NCBI GenBank assembly: GCA_946529195.1
Contig: CAMMZE010000001.1
Span: forward strand, 1-21,495
DNA: 21,495 nt
Source: an uncultured Lachnospiraceae bacterium
Lineage (GTDB): Bacteria; Bacillota_A; Clostridia; Lachnospirales; Lachnospiraceae
Direction of reading: 5' to 3'
The translations under genes and the position numbers were made by a program. The stretch's first letter is position 1. The number at the start of each line of letters is the position of its first letter. Positions 8,326 through 16,411 of this stretch are shown one piece after another. The notes under the pieces are model-generated. The model made no database searches and was not told the DNA's origin. It was given only the letters and a program-made list of their open reading frames with translations.

Positions 8326-11300
8326 CTAGGCTCTGATCAGCCTTCCGATCACTTGTTTTATCTTGTAGATCTGTGTGTCCGGACTGTCAAACCAGTCAAG
8401 CATCCAGACATTGCACAGATTCCAGTCCATCCTGCGCAGTACATTTTTCTGCAGGATGCAGCGGTCTCTGACCGTATCTTTCATTGCCTCTTTGCTGTCA
8501 TCTAAGAGAATGCCCAGCAGATACCTGTCCGGATCGCGGGGATCTCTGACAGCCGCATCGATCACAAATCCGCTGCTGCCGACCTGCGCATCGACTTCAT
8601 ATCCTTCCTCCTGGAGACGGCTGGCGATCTGCCTGCTGACTCTTTCTCTTTCCTTGTCGCTGCAGACTGCCTGACCAGCAAGTGCTGCAGTGCCCTCTTT
8701 GGCGTAGCGGAGGAAGTCTGCCAGGTCTCTGACCCCTGCCGGGCTGGCCGGTGTAACCCGGAGCGATGAAGGGTCAAATGATGCAAAAATGTGCATTTCT
8801 TTCCTGGCGCGGGTGATGGCCACATTCAGGCGGCGCTGACCGCCTTTCTGGTTGACCGGCCCGAAATTCTGGCTCATATTTCCCTGGGCGTCCGGTCCGA
8901 ATCCGATGGAGAAATAGATTACATCCCGCTCATCTCCCTGGATGCTCTCCAGATTCTTGATCAGGACAGGCGGAAGCTTTGCGGCTGCCTGCTCCAGTTC
9001 CTGATCCTGGGCCAGGAGTTTCTCCCATTTATCCTCGATCAGCCTGCACTGCTGAATATTGAAGGTGATGACGCCGATGCTGTCTCCGCTGCCGCTCAGA
9101 ATCCTCTCCCGCATCGCAGCGATCAGGGCATCTGCCTCTGCCGGGTTGGTCCGGCTGCCGGACCGGTCATAGATGCCGCCGGCATTTTCAAAATGAACTG
9201 CCGAAATCCGGTCATCCACGGAAGGGAATGTCCTGAGCCTTCCTCCGTAATAGCGCAGGTTGGAGAATGTGATCAGGCTCTCATGCGCCGACCGGTAATG
9301 CCAGTTCAGATAGCACTGGGGCATATTCAGGGCCAGGGCATCCTCCAGAATGCTCTCCAGATCTGTAATCTCGATGGCTTCTCCCTTCTTCTTTTTCTGG
9401 AAGAATCTGGTCGGAGGCAGCTGGTGTTCGTCTCCGGCGATTACCAGGCTCTTTCCCCTGGCAATGGCTCCTACTGCCTCACAGGTGGGCAGCTGGGATG
9501 CCTCATCGATGATGACCACGTCAAATTTAGGGAAGTCTACATCGATATACTGGGCCACCGAAGCCGGGCTCATCAGCATGCAAGGTGCCAGAAGACGTAC
9601 CGCCTCCGGCATCTTGTTGAAAAGCTCCCGGATGGTCAGATGGTCTCCGCTGCCGCGGACTGCTTTCTGCAGCAGGGCCAGATCTTTGAGATCACTGCCC
9701 TCCCGCAGATCCGGGATCCGGTCGATCAATCTGGCCCGGATCTCTTTTCTGGTCATCTCTTCAAACTGTTCGCACAGGCTCCGGTACTGATCTGCTGTCA
9801 GCTCATAATTGCTGCCGGAAAAGTACTGAAGCCTCCTGTTATTTGCAGTAATATAGCGAATGCAGGATCTGGCAAATCCCTTGTAAAAGGCCCCTTCCAC
9901 ATCATCCGGGGAAAGACCTTGCTCCATGGCGGTCACCAGGGGATCCAGCCCGCCCGCGCGTGCCTGCTCGCTCTCTGTCAGCCAGCTGCACCAGCTGTCA
10001 ATCTCGAAGAAGCTTTCCTTCCATCCCCGGATCTCATCATACCAGGACGCATCAAAGATCAGATCCGATGCTTCTCCCGCGTACTCTTTGCCGGACATAT
10101 CCAGAAGGCTCCCAATCCTATCTTTTAACTTATCATAGCATGCCGAAACTTCCTGAAAAACAGGGAGGTCCCTCTCGTAGCGACCCTTCAAGCCAAGGGT
10201 CCGCTCCCGGGCATAATCCATGATCCGGTTCCAGGTCACCGGGCCCATATCCAGGCGGTTTATGCGGTCTTCTACCAGCCTTCTCCTGTCAAATAATTTC
10301 CCGCACTCCTGACGGCTGATTCCGCCGCCGGCCAGAGCCTGCATGATCCCGCTGCTGCCTTCCCGGTCTGCCGTTTTCTCTTCCAGCCTGATCAGCCGGT
10401 CAAGCTCGGAAAGAATATTCTTCTCCGTAATGCTTTCCTTATCCGCGGCATACCCCTGGAGGATGCGCACTGCTGTCTGTATGACCTTGCCGCCGCCATA
10501 AAGCATTCTGCCGGCTGCCTGCACATTTGCCCGGATCCCTTCCAGATCCTCCTCCAGGACTGCCCTGTCGTATTGATCCGTCATGGCAGTCAGTTCTTCA
10601 TGAAGCTTTCCCTCTGCCTCAAAGGCGGCAAGGATCTTTGCCTCTCCGGCTGCCGCACTGCCTTCCTTCTTCACAAGGCTTGCCAGCTCTTTGGGATAGA
10701 CCCTGATGTGGGCGAGAATATCAGCGGCTGTGACCGTTTCCCGGCTGCCGGCCAGAGCGCCTTCCGGGGCGCCGATGACCTTTTCCATCTCTGCCACAGC
10801 ACTGCCTAATTCCTCCCGAAGTTCCAATGTATTTTCAATTGCCCGCAAGAAGGCATCTTTCTCATTTCTGCCAAAACCAGCCTTTTTGATCCCCCGCAGA
10901 CCTGCAGACAGACCTTCCAGCTTTTTGGCGTGCCTCTGCAGAGAAGCTGCCTGCAGCTTCCAGGAGGCAAAATCTTCCTCATCCGCCATCCGGATGGTCA
11001 TATCATCAAAGTCCACCACATCCGGCGCGTCTTTGTACTCTTCCAGCATGCCCATCAGCTCATAGAGTGACAGGCCGCAGCTCTGGCGGCGGTGCAGATC
11101 CCGGATCAGGGACCGGAGCTCACTTTCCTTCTCCTTGATCTTTCTGGCCTGGCTGCTGTAGAGAGGATCATGTCTGACTTTTTCAAGAGCAAGAGCCCTG
11201 GAAAACTGATTCATGACATGCTGGCGGCTGGACTTGTTTGCATGCAGTTCCAGACAGAACTCGCCCAGGCCAATCTCTTCCAATCTCTGCTGCACGACTT

Positions 11301-13425
11301 CCAGAGCCGCCATTTTCTTGGTCAGGAAGAGAACGGACTTTCCATCGGCCAGCAGATTGGCGATCATATCCGTGATCGTCTGGCTTTTGCCGGTTCCCGG
11401 AGGGCCGTGCATTACAAAACTCTCCCCATTCAAAGCTGCCCGGATTGCAGCCATCTGCGACCCGTCCGCGCTCATGGGCAGAAGCAGGTCTCTGGGATCG
11501 GACTGGGCCTCCAGATCGGCCGGCTCTGAAAAGACATTCTCCGGCTGCCAGGTCAGATGGCCGTCGATCATGCTTGCCACAAAAGCCTGGCCGGTAAAAT
11601 CCGGATTCTCTTTATTCAGATGCAGGTCTCTCCACATCATCAGCTGCCCGAAGGAAAAGATGCCCAGAAATGCCCTCTCCTGCACATCAAAGCCTTTCAT
11701 TTTAACAGCTTCGCGGATGGTATTAAAAAGGGCCTTGTAGGGTATGCCGTCTTCCGTACGGGGCACGCCGGTCAGTTTGACCTGGATCCCGTACTTCTCT
11801 TTGAGCATTTCCAGCAGGGTAATATTGAGCTGCCACTCATCGCTGGTCGGTGTCAGAGCATAGTCATTGTCCGATTTTTTCTTCTCCAGTCTGACCGGGA
11901 TCAGAAGGATCGGCGCGTATTTATCTGTTTTCTGCCCCTCCTGATGCCAGCGCAGGGCGCCCATGGCCAGGTAAAGGACATTGGTTCCGGTTTCCCGGAT
12001 GAAATTTTCTGTATTTCTGTGCAGAGATCTGAGCCTGGAAGCCGTATCGCTCTCCCCCAGAAGGAGGCGGATCCTGGCATTCTGCAGATCGGAAGCGATC
12101 AGGTCCGCTGCCGTGCGGATGCATTCCTGCTGCCCGTCCATGTCACCCATCTTTGGGATCTGCGCCACTTCTTTGGGGGCCGGCAGCAGACGGAAGGATC
12201 TGTCCTTTTCCAGATCATTGCTGAGCCGGCAGATACTGGCCAGATCAGCCATCACCGGAAGGACGCGCGTGCCCTGTTTCATGCTGACCAGGGAATTGCG
12301 CAGGGACAGGTCCAGAATCTTATTCTCCCAGTAGTCCATCTTGGACTGGGGCTGTCCATCTTCTCCGGTCAGGAGGAGGAAATCATCCTCCTCGTAGAAA
12401 TCATCACTGTCCTCCTGTTCGGCCTCCTCGTAAGAGCCGTCCGCATACAGGTCGTGGATCTCCCGGAGCGGAATGGGGCGGATCCCGCCCATTCTGGCCC
12501 TTTTCACATCGATGACCTCATTAAAGATCCGGTAGAGTTTATCCGTCGAATTCACGGCATACTCAAAGAGGTCTCCGCTGGCGTAGTTTTCCATCAGGGT
12601 GCACTCCACCATGACCAGTTCCCTGAGTTTATTGTAAGAACGGGCCTCCACCTTTTCCCGGCTTGGCTCTACCGCTTCCTCAAAAGTCGCATTTCGAAGC
12701 CAGGCTCCTGCTACGGCATGCCCGTCAACCAGCATGATCAGAGGATTCAGATGAATGGCTTCCAGACAGGAAGCAAACAAAACTGCCATATCAATGCAGC
12801 AGCCCACGGAGTTATTGACCACAAATCCGGGCATCCGGACCCGCTGCCCTGCCTGCCAGTTGACCGGCGGATAATCGTAGGTAATCTTCAGGTCCTGAAT
12901 GGTCTCAAAAATAGCCTTGATGGCATGCATGATTTCTTCTTTTGTCGCATCATAGCCGGTGAAGGCCACCCCGGTCTTTTTTCCGGCATTTGCCACAATC
13001 TCCAGGACCTTCCTGTCGTTTGGCGTGACAAAGGAGGCCAGAAGTTCCGGATGACTGCCGCCGTACCAGATATCATAAGCCAGCAGTGTCACAGGAAAGG
13101 CCTGCTTGAAAAGAGGCTCCTGCCCGGAGATCTCCACATTGATGCTGCCTTCGAGCGTCTCATTGTAATCCAGCATCACCGCCGGATCTACAGAAAGCTC
13201 TGTCGGAACGATCTCCAGCTTCTGGCCGGGACCGATCTCAGGCAGGCCGCGCATCCAGCTCTGGGCAAATTCCGGAGTAAAGGTCAGCCCCAGTTTCAGG
13301 TCTTTTGCCGGCTCATCTCCCTCGTTATAAATCGTAATCTTTCTGATACTGTAAAGGCCGTTGAGGTATCTGATATAGTTCAGATTCTTCTCATAGTCCA
13401 TTTCTGCCCTGATCTTACAAGCCAC
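8326..13425 (-). CDS. Transglutaminase-like / DUF4011 / SF1 helicase / Vsr-like nuclease fusion
   Basis: This is a 1699-residue multidomain protein. Residues 1-125 are beta-rich. Residues about 195-310 are transglutaminase-like, with a candidate Cys210 (NNSVGCCIDMAVLF) and His236 (LVDGHAVAGAWL). An acidic linker leads to a DUF4011 signature at 363-380 (MDYWENKILDLSLRNSLV). The SF1 helicase has Walker A GPPGTGKS at 674-681, DEAS at 1307-1310, GDEHQLPPTRFF just after it, and a motif VI QRRLNVAITRARKE near 1530. The last hundred residues match the Vsr/MTES_1575-type PD-(D/E)xK fold (FVIDAAVRDP, YLLGILLDD, NVWMLDWF), but the usual acidic residue of GIECDG is replaced (GILLDD). No membrane segment is seen. 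DUF4011-helicase-Vsr proteins are, from memory, a defence-associated family (Hhe in one survey). It starts with GTG behind AAAGGAGG and lies 18 bases after the FtsW-like gene. Confidence 0.9.
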   Translation of the reverse strand: MACKIRAEMDYEKNLNYIRYLNGLYSIRKITIYNEGDEPAKDLKLGLTFTPEFAQSWMRGLPEIGPGQKLEIVPTELSVDPAVMLDYNETLEGSINVEISGQEPLFKQAFPVTLLAYDIWYGGSHPELLASFVTPNDRKVLEIVANAGKKTGVAFTGYDATKEEIMHAIKAIFETIQDLKITYDYPPVNWQAGQRVRMPGFVVNNSVGCCIDMAVLFASCLEAIHLNPLIMLVDGHAVAGAWLRNATFEEAVEPSREKVEARSYNKLRELVMVECTLMENYASGDLFEYAVNSTDKLYRIFNEVIDVKRARMGGIRPIPLREIHDLYADGSYEEAEQEDSDDFYEEDDFLLLTGEDGQPQSKMDYWENKILDLSLRNSLVSMKQGTRVLPVMADLASICRLSNDLEKDRSFRLLPAPKEVAQIPKMGDMDGQQECIRTAADLIASDLQNARIRLLLGESDTASRLRSLHRNTENFIRETGTNVLYLAMGALRWHQEGQKTDKYAPILLIPVRLEKKKSDNDYALTPTSDEWQLNITLLEMLKEKYGIQVKLTGVPRTEDGIPYKALFNTIREAVKMKGFDVQERAFLGIFSFGQLMMWRDLHLNKENPDFTGQAFVASMIDGHLTWQPENVFSEPADLEAQSDPRDLLLPMSADGSQMAAIRAALNGESFVMHGPPGTGKSQTITDMIANLLADGKSVLFLTKKMAALEVVQQRLEEIGLGEFCLELHANKSSRQHVMNQFSRALALEKVRHDPLYSSQARKIKEKESELRSLIRDLHRRQSCGLSLYELMGMLEEYKDAPDVVDFDDMTIRMADEEDFASWKLQAASLQRHAKKLEGLSAGLRGIKKAGFGRNEKDAFLRAIENTLELREELGSAVAEMEKVIGAPEGALAGSRETVTAADILAHIRVYPKELASLVKKEGSAAAGEAKILAAFEAEGKLHEELTAMTDQYDRAVLEEDLEGIRANVQAAGRMLYGGGKVIQTAVRILQGYAADKESITEKNILSELDRLIRLEEKTADREGSSGIMQALAGGGISRQECGKLFDRRRLVEDRINRLDMGPVTWNRIMDYARERTLGLKGRYERDLPVFQEVSACYDKLKDRIGSLLDMSGKEYAGEASDLIFDASWYDEIRGWKESFFEIDSWCSWLTESEQARAGGLDPLVTAMEQGLSPDDVEGAFYKGFARSCIRYITANNRRLQYFSGSNYELTADQYRSLCEQFEEMTRKEIRARLIDRIPDLREGSDLKDLALLQKAVRGSGDHLTIRELFNKMPEAVRLLAPCMLMSPASVAQYIDVDFPKFDVVIIDEASQLPTCEAVGAIARGKSLVIAGDEHQLPPTRFFQKKKKGEAIEITDLESILEDALALNMPQCYLNWHYRSAHESLITFSNLRYYGGRLRTFPSVDDRISAVHFENAGGIYDRSGSRTNPAEADALIAAMRERILSGSGDSIGVITFNIQQCRLIEDKWEKLLAQDQELEQAAAKLPPVLIKNLESIQGDERDVIYFSIGFGPDAQGNMSQNFGPVNQKGGQRRLNVAITRARKEMHIFASFDPSSLRVTPASPAGVRDLADFLRYAKEGTAALAGQAVCSDKERERVSRQIASRLQEEGYEVDAQVGSSGFVIDAAVRDPRDPDRYLLGILLDDSKEAMKDTVRDRCILQKNVLRRMDWNLCNVWMLDWFDSPDTQIYKIKQVIGRLIRA

Positions 13426-13430
13426 GAAAA

Positions 13431-13440
13431 CTCCTCCTTT
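13431..13440 (-). promoter_or_regulatory. Strong ribosome-binding site for the GTG start of the helicase
   Basis: AAAGGAGGAG lies 5 bases before a GTG at 13425. This near-perfect site decides the rare GTG start over the internal ATG eight codons later (residue 9). Confidence 0.85.
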
Positions 13441-13443
13441 GAA

Positions 13444-15579
13444 CTAATTCCAGTCCGTGTACTTGGTTTTTTTCTTCTGCTGCTGATCCGGCTGGCCATC
13501 CTGCCCCCTGTGGGCAGATCCTTTGCCTTTATCCGGCTCAGCCGCCGTTTCCTCTTCCTGCGGCAGGCTTTCTTCTGCAGCACCTTCCGGCTCCGGCTCA
13601 TCATCCGGCATTTCCTCTGCTTCCTCCTGCCATCTGCCTGTCTTTCTTCCCTTCTTTTTCTCCCGGTGCTGCCGGTTCCAGAGATTGCCCCGGATCGTAT
13701 AAAGCAGACCTTCGGGAAGTGTTTTCAGATCCTCTTTTGTCATTCTGCCGCTTCCGGCCGCTGCCATCTTCTCCTCCCGGATGGGAATATAGGATGCAGC
13801 CAGCAGGATGCCGATCATGACACCGAATACCAGCATGGACAGGGATCCGTCCGCAATGAAGGGAAGCGTGATTCCCGTAAGCGGGAAGAGGCTCAGATTT
13901 CCGGCGATGATGATGAGCGCCTGAATGAAGATCATCAGGGTGATGCCCAGCACCAGGCCTCTGTGAAAAGGTTTCCCCTCGAGTTTCACAGTTTCTTTCA
14001 TGCCCTCCCGAAAGAGGATCATGTAAAGAAGGATCACGAAAAATCCCATGCCAAATCCATACAGGCTGACCATTTCAGTGAAGATCATATCCGACGCCAT
14101 AACAGGGACATAGTAAAATTCATGCCTGTCAGCACCGGTCAGGCCTCCCACCTGCATGGCCGATTTAGCCTCATTCAGCTGGTCGTGCGTAAAGGAAGTA
14201 AATCCGAATCTGGCACTTAATGCCTTATTGGGAATGACAACTCTGTCGATAAATTTTCCATAAGCCCCCATAAAAAGATTTCGGTTGACCCCGTGCCAGA
14301 AGCCGGGAGCCGCTGATTTGTAGAGGGTATCCGTTATATAATAACTGCTTCTGCAAAATTGTGTGATATAAGCATTTCGAAATACAGAAGACTGGCACAG
14401 GCGGGCAATGGCTGCCGCAGCAGGATATTTTTCAATCTTGGAAGTCAGAACTTTCGCAGTCTCCGGCCCGATCCCTTTTTCTGTCTTCTCACCTACAACA
14501 CCTACAACTTCTTTCCACAATTCACTTTCCTTGACCTCTGCAAAATCAGACAAGCCCAGCTCGCCGTCAGCGATCTGCTGGCTGATGGAATGAAATGCCC
14601 TTCCATGCTTTGCCTGTTCCTCTGTTTCCATGGAGCCCAGGGATTTGTCAACCATATTCCGCAGGATATCCATCGTCACGGTATCCTCCGGCGTACTCAT
14701 CGCGAAGTCATAAAGCGTTCCTGTAAAAGCTGCCGCAAACACCTGCGGATCTGACTGTTTGAGCGCATATTCGTACTCCTTATCAGCAATCCGCAAAATC
14801 AGGACCAGGATGACCATGGCGGCAAAAGCGAGTATGCCCAGTACAAAATAGAATCCTCTCTTCTGCGGAAAGATAAAGAGAAAGATAACAAAGACAAAAG
14901 TCATAACCAGAACGGTACCAAACTCTGAGATCACTGCTCCCATAAGGAATGCATTGAGCAGATAAAAGAGCAATGCCAGAGGCGACTTCTCATCCCGGCT
15001 CATCATAGCCGCCAGACAGATGATAAAAAGCAGCCTGATGATCTCTGTCAGCTGTATATAAGAGCCGCCGACCTGCAGCCAGGCCCTTACTCCATCTTCT
15101 TCATATCCAATGGTCAGAAGCACGGCATACAGGATCATAATCAGCACTGCCATGGCCAGGGTAAACTTTCTGCTGGACATGATCTCATAGACCCGCTTAC
15201 CCTTGATCTGGGTCTGCACGGGATAGATGAGCATGACTGCAAATATCACAATCTGCGTCAGAAAATAGTCCAGAACAGGAAGCTTGCCTCCCTCATACAA
15301 AGACGGATAAGAAGTCCAGAAGGAGGCCCGCATCAAGGCTGCCAGATTCAGCATGATCAGGATCAGCAAAAGGATCCGTCCATTGGCGCCCCGTCTGGCG
15401 CAGAAAATGAGCATGACAATACTCAGGAAGACCGGGATCATAAAAGGATACAGCACCACGGTCAGAAACTCCTGCGTGCAGCCCCTTGACGCGGCCAGAA
15501 AAACGGCCACTGCAAGAAAACCGATATAAAGCCAGACATTCCCGTATGTCCGCAGCGTCTGTGCAAGTGTTTTTTTCAT
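13444..15579 (-). CDS. FtsW/RodA/SpoVE-family glycosyltransferase with large extracellular insertion
   Basis: This 711-residue SEDS-family membrane protein would polymerise lipid II into glycan strands together with a class B PBP, here the PBP gene further down the operon. Family landmarks are GVRAWLQVGGSYIQLTEIIRL (165-185; compare the rWi..g..QPSElaKl block), SEFGTVLVM (218-226), the region around Asp497 (ASDMIFTEMVSLYGFGMGF) matching the DFiFaviaEElGf catalytic loop, and PLTGITLPFIADGSLS (566-581). About ten membrane segments are visible. Unlike standard members, the loop between the central membrane segments spans roughly residues 265-495, and the last motif reads ADGSL instead of SYGGSS. 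The charged C-terminal tail (about 640-711, rich in E, K and Q) is also long. The ATG immediately follows the stop of the OmpA-like gene, so the two are translationally linked. Confidence 0.88.
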   Translation of the reverse strand: MKKTLAQTLRTYGNVWLYIGFLAVAVFLAASRGCTQEFLTVVLYPFMIPVFLSIVMLIFCARRGANGRILLLILIMLNLAALMRASFWTSYPSLYEGGKLPVLDYFLTQIVIFAVMLIYPVQTQIKGKRVYEIMSSRKFTLAMAVLIMILYAVLLTIGYEEDGVRAWLQVGGSYIQLTEIIRLLFIICLAAMMSRDEKSPLALLFYLLNAFLMGAVISEFGTVLVMTFVFVIFLFIFPQKRGFYFVLGILAFAAMVILVLILRIADKEYEYALKQSDPQVFAAAFTGTLYDFAMSTPEDTVTMDILRNMVDKSLGSMETEEQAKHGRAFHSISQQIADGELGLSDFAEVKESELWKEVVGVVGEKTEKGIGPETAKVLTSKIEKYPAAAAIARLCQSSVFRNAYITQFCRSSYYITDTLYKSAAPGFWHGVNRNLFMGAYGKFIDRVVIPNKALSARFGFTSFTHDQLNEAKSAMQVGGLTGADRHEFYYVPVMASDMIFTEMVSLYGFGMGFFVILLYMILFREGMKETVKLEGKPFHRGLVLGITLMIFIQALIIIAGNLSLFPLTGITLPFIADGSLSMLVFGVMIGILLAASYIPIREEKMAAAGSGRMTKEDLKTLPEGLLYTIRGNLWNRQHREKKKGRKTGRWQEEAEEMPDDEPEPEGAAEESLPQEEETAAEPDKGKGSAHRGQDGQPDQQQKKKTKYTDWN

Positions 15580-16386
15580 TTAATCTTCCCCTTCCAGGAG
15601 CTTTTGCAGCTCTCTGATCATCTCGTCATCCTTCAGGCGGAACTTGACCTCCACCCTTCTGGATTTCTCTAAGTTAATACTCCCGTTTTCGTTGTAGACC
15701 GGATGGCTGTAGGAGCGGCCGTTTGCGGTAATGATTGACCGCAGCTGCTGCTTCTGATTGTCATCCAGATTGCTTTCTGCAAGAATATACTCTGCCACAG
15801 AAAAGGCTCTCTGCTGACTCAGGCCCAGATTGTACATATAGGTATCTCTGGTATCCGCATGCCCCTCAATGATGATTTCCGCAATGTCTTCCCGGAATTC
15901 GTCCCGGAAAAGCACGCCGATGTAGACCGGCAGAAAACGGTCCAGATAACTCTCGCCCTCCGGCTTGAGTTCTGATTTATCCGTATCATATAAAATACTG
16001 GAATCAAAAATGATCGCGCCGGTCTCGGAATCGATGGCGATATCGATATCCTCCTTGTCAAACTCCTCTTTGAGAGCCTGGATGATCTCCTGCTTCACAC
16101 CTATGATCCGGTCAATCTGGCTCTGCTTGTCCTCTAAGGCCTCTTTGAGTTTAAGGAGCTCATCATTCTGAGACTCCAGCAGATCCTGCCGCTTGATCAG
16201 CTCTTCATTCTTCTGCTCCAGCTCCAGCTTGGACTCATCCAGCTCCTTTTTGTATACAGTCAGCGACACCAGTGCCACTGCCATGATCAGAATGAAGACC
16301 ATCATAAGCGCGGCCATCATATCTGAATAGCTCTGCCAGTAGTTGGGCTCACTGCCCTGTCTTTGTCCGCCACGTTTCACACGCAT
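15580..16386 (-). CDS. MotB/ZorB-like stator protein with OmpA peptidoglycan-binding domain
   Basis: This 268-residue protein has one membrane helix near the N-terminus and an OmpA/MotB domain. YWQSYSDMMAALMMVF contains Asp22 at the position of the ion-binding aspartate in MotB and ZorB (compare SYaDmMt). A coiled coil (about 45-110, ELEQKNEELIKRQ) links to the OmpA domain. The domain shows FDSSILYDTDKSELKP (stalk strand), IIIEGHADTRDT, the LSQQRAFSVAEYIL helix and EKSRRVEVKFR, all typical of peptidoglycan binding. With the upstream MotA/TolQ-like protein it would form a proton- or sodium-driven complex fixed to the cell wall. No flagellar gene is nearby, and the long coiled-coil tail on its partner is Zorya-like. 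The start is supported by GGGAGG 6 bases upstream. It lies 25 bases after its partner gene. Confidence 0.85.
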   Translation of the reverse strand: MRVKRGGQRQGSEPNYWQSYSDMMAALMMVFILIMAVALVSLTVYKKELDESKLELEQKNEELIKRQDLLESQNDELLKLKEALEDKQSQIDRIIGVKQEIIQALKEEFDKEDIDIAIDSETGAIIFDSSILYDTDKSELKPEGESYLDRFLPVYIGVLFRDEFREDIAEIIIEGHADTRDTYMYNLGLSQQRAFSVAEYILAESNLDDNQKQQLRSIITANGRSYSHPVYNENGSINLEKSRRVEVKFRLKDDEMIRELQKLLEGED

Positions 16387-16411
16387 GCTCTTCCTCCCGA
16401 TCTGTTCTCAC

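Noticed and set aside
8791..10128. Plus-strand open frame of 445 codons
   Set aside because: It is antisense to helicase motifs III-VI. The protein has no recognisable family pattern.
11557..14220. Plus-strand open frame of 887 codons
   Set aside because: It lies antisense to the helicase and FtsW-like genes, which have clear domain motifs and ribosome sites. It has no recognisable domain and no Shine-Dalgarno site, and long antisense frames arise from codon bias in such genes.
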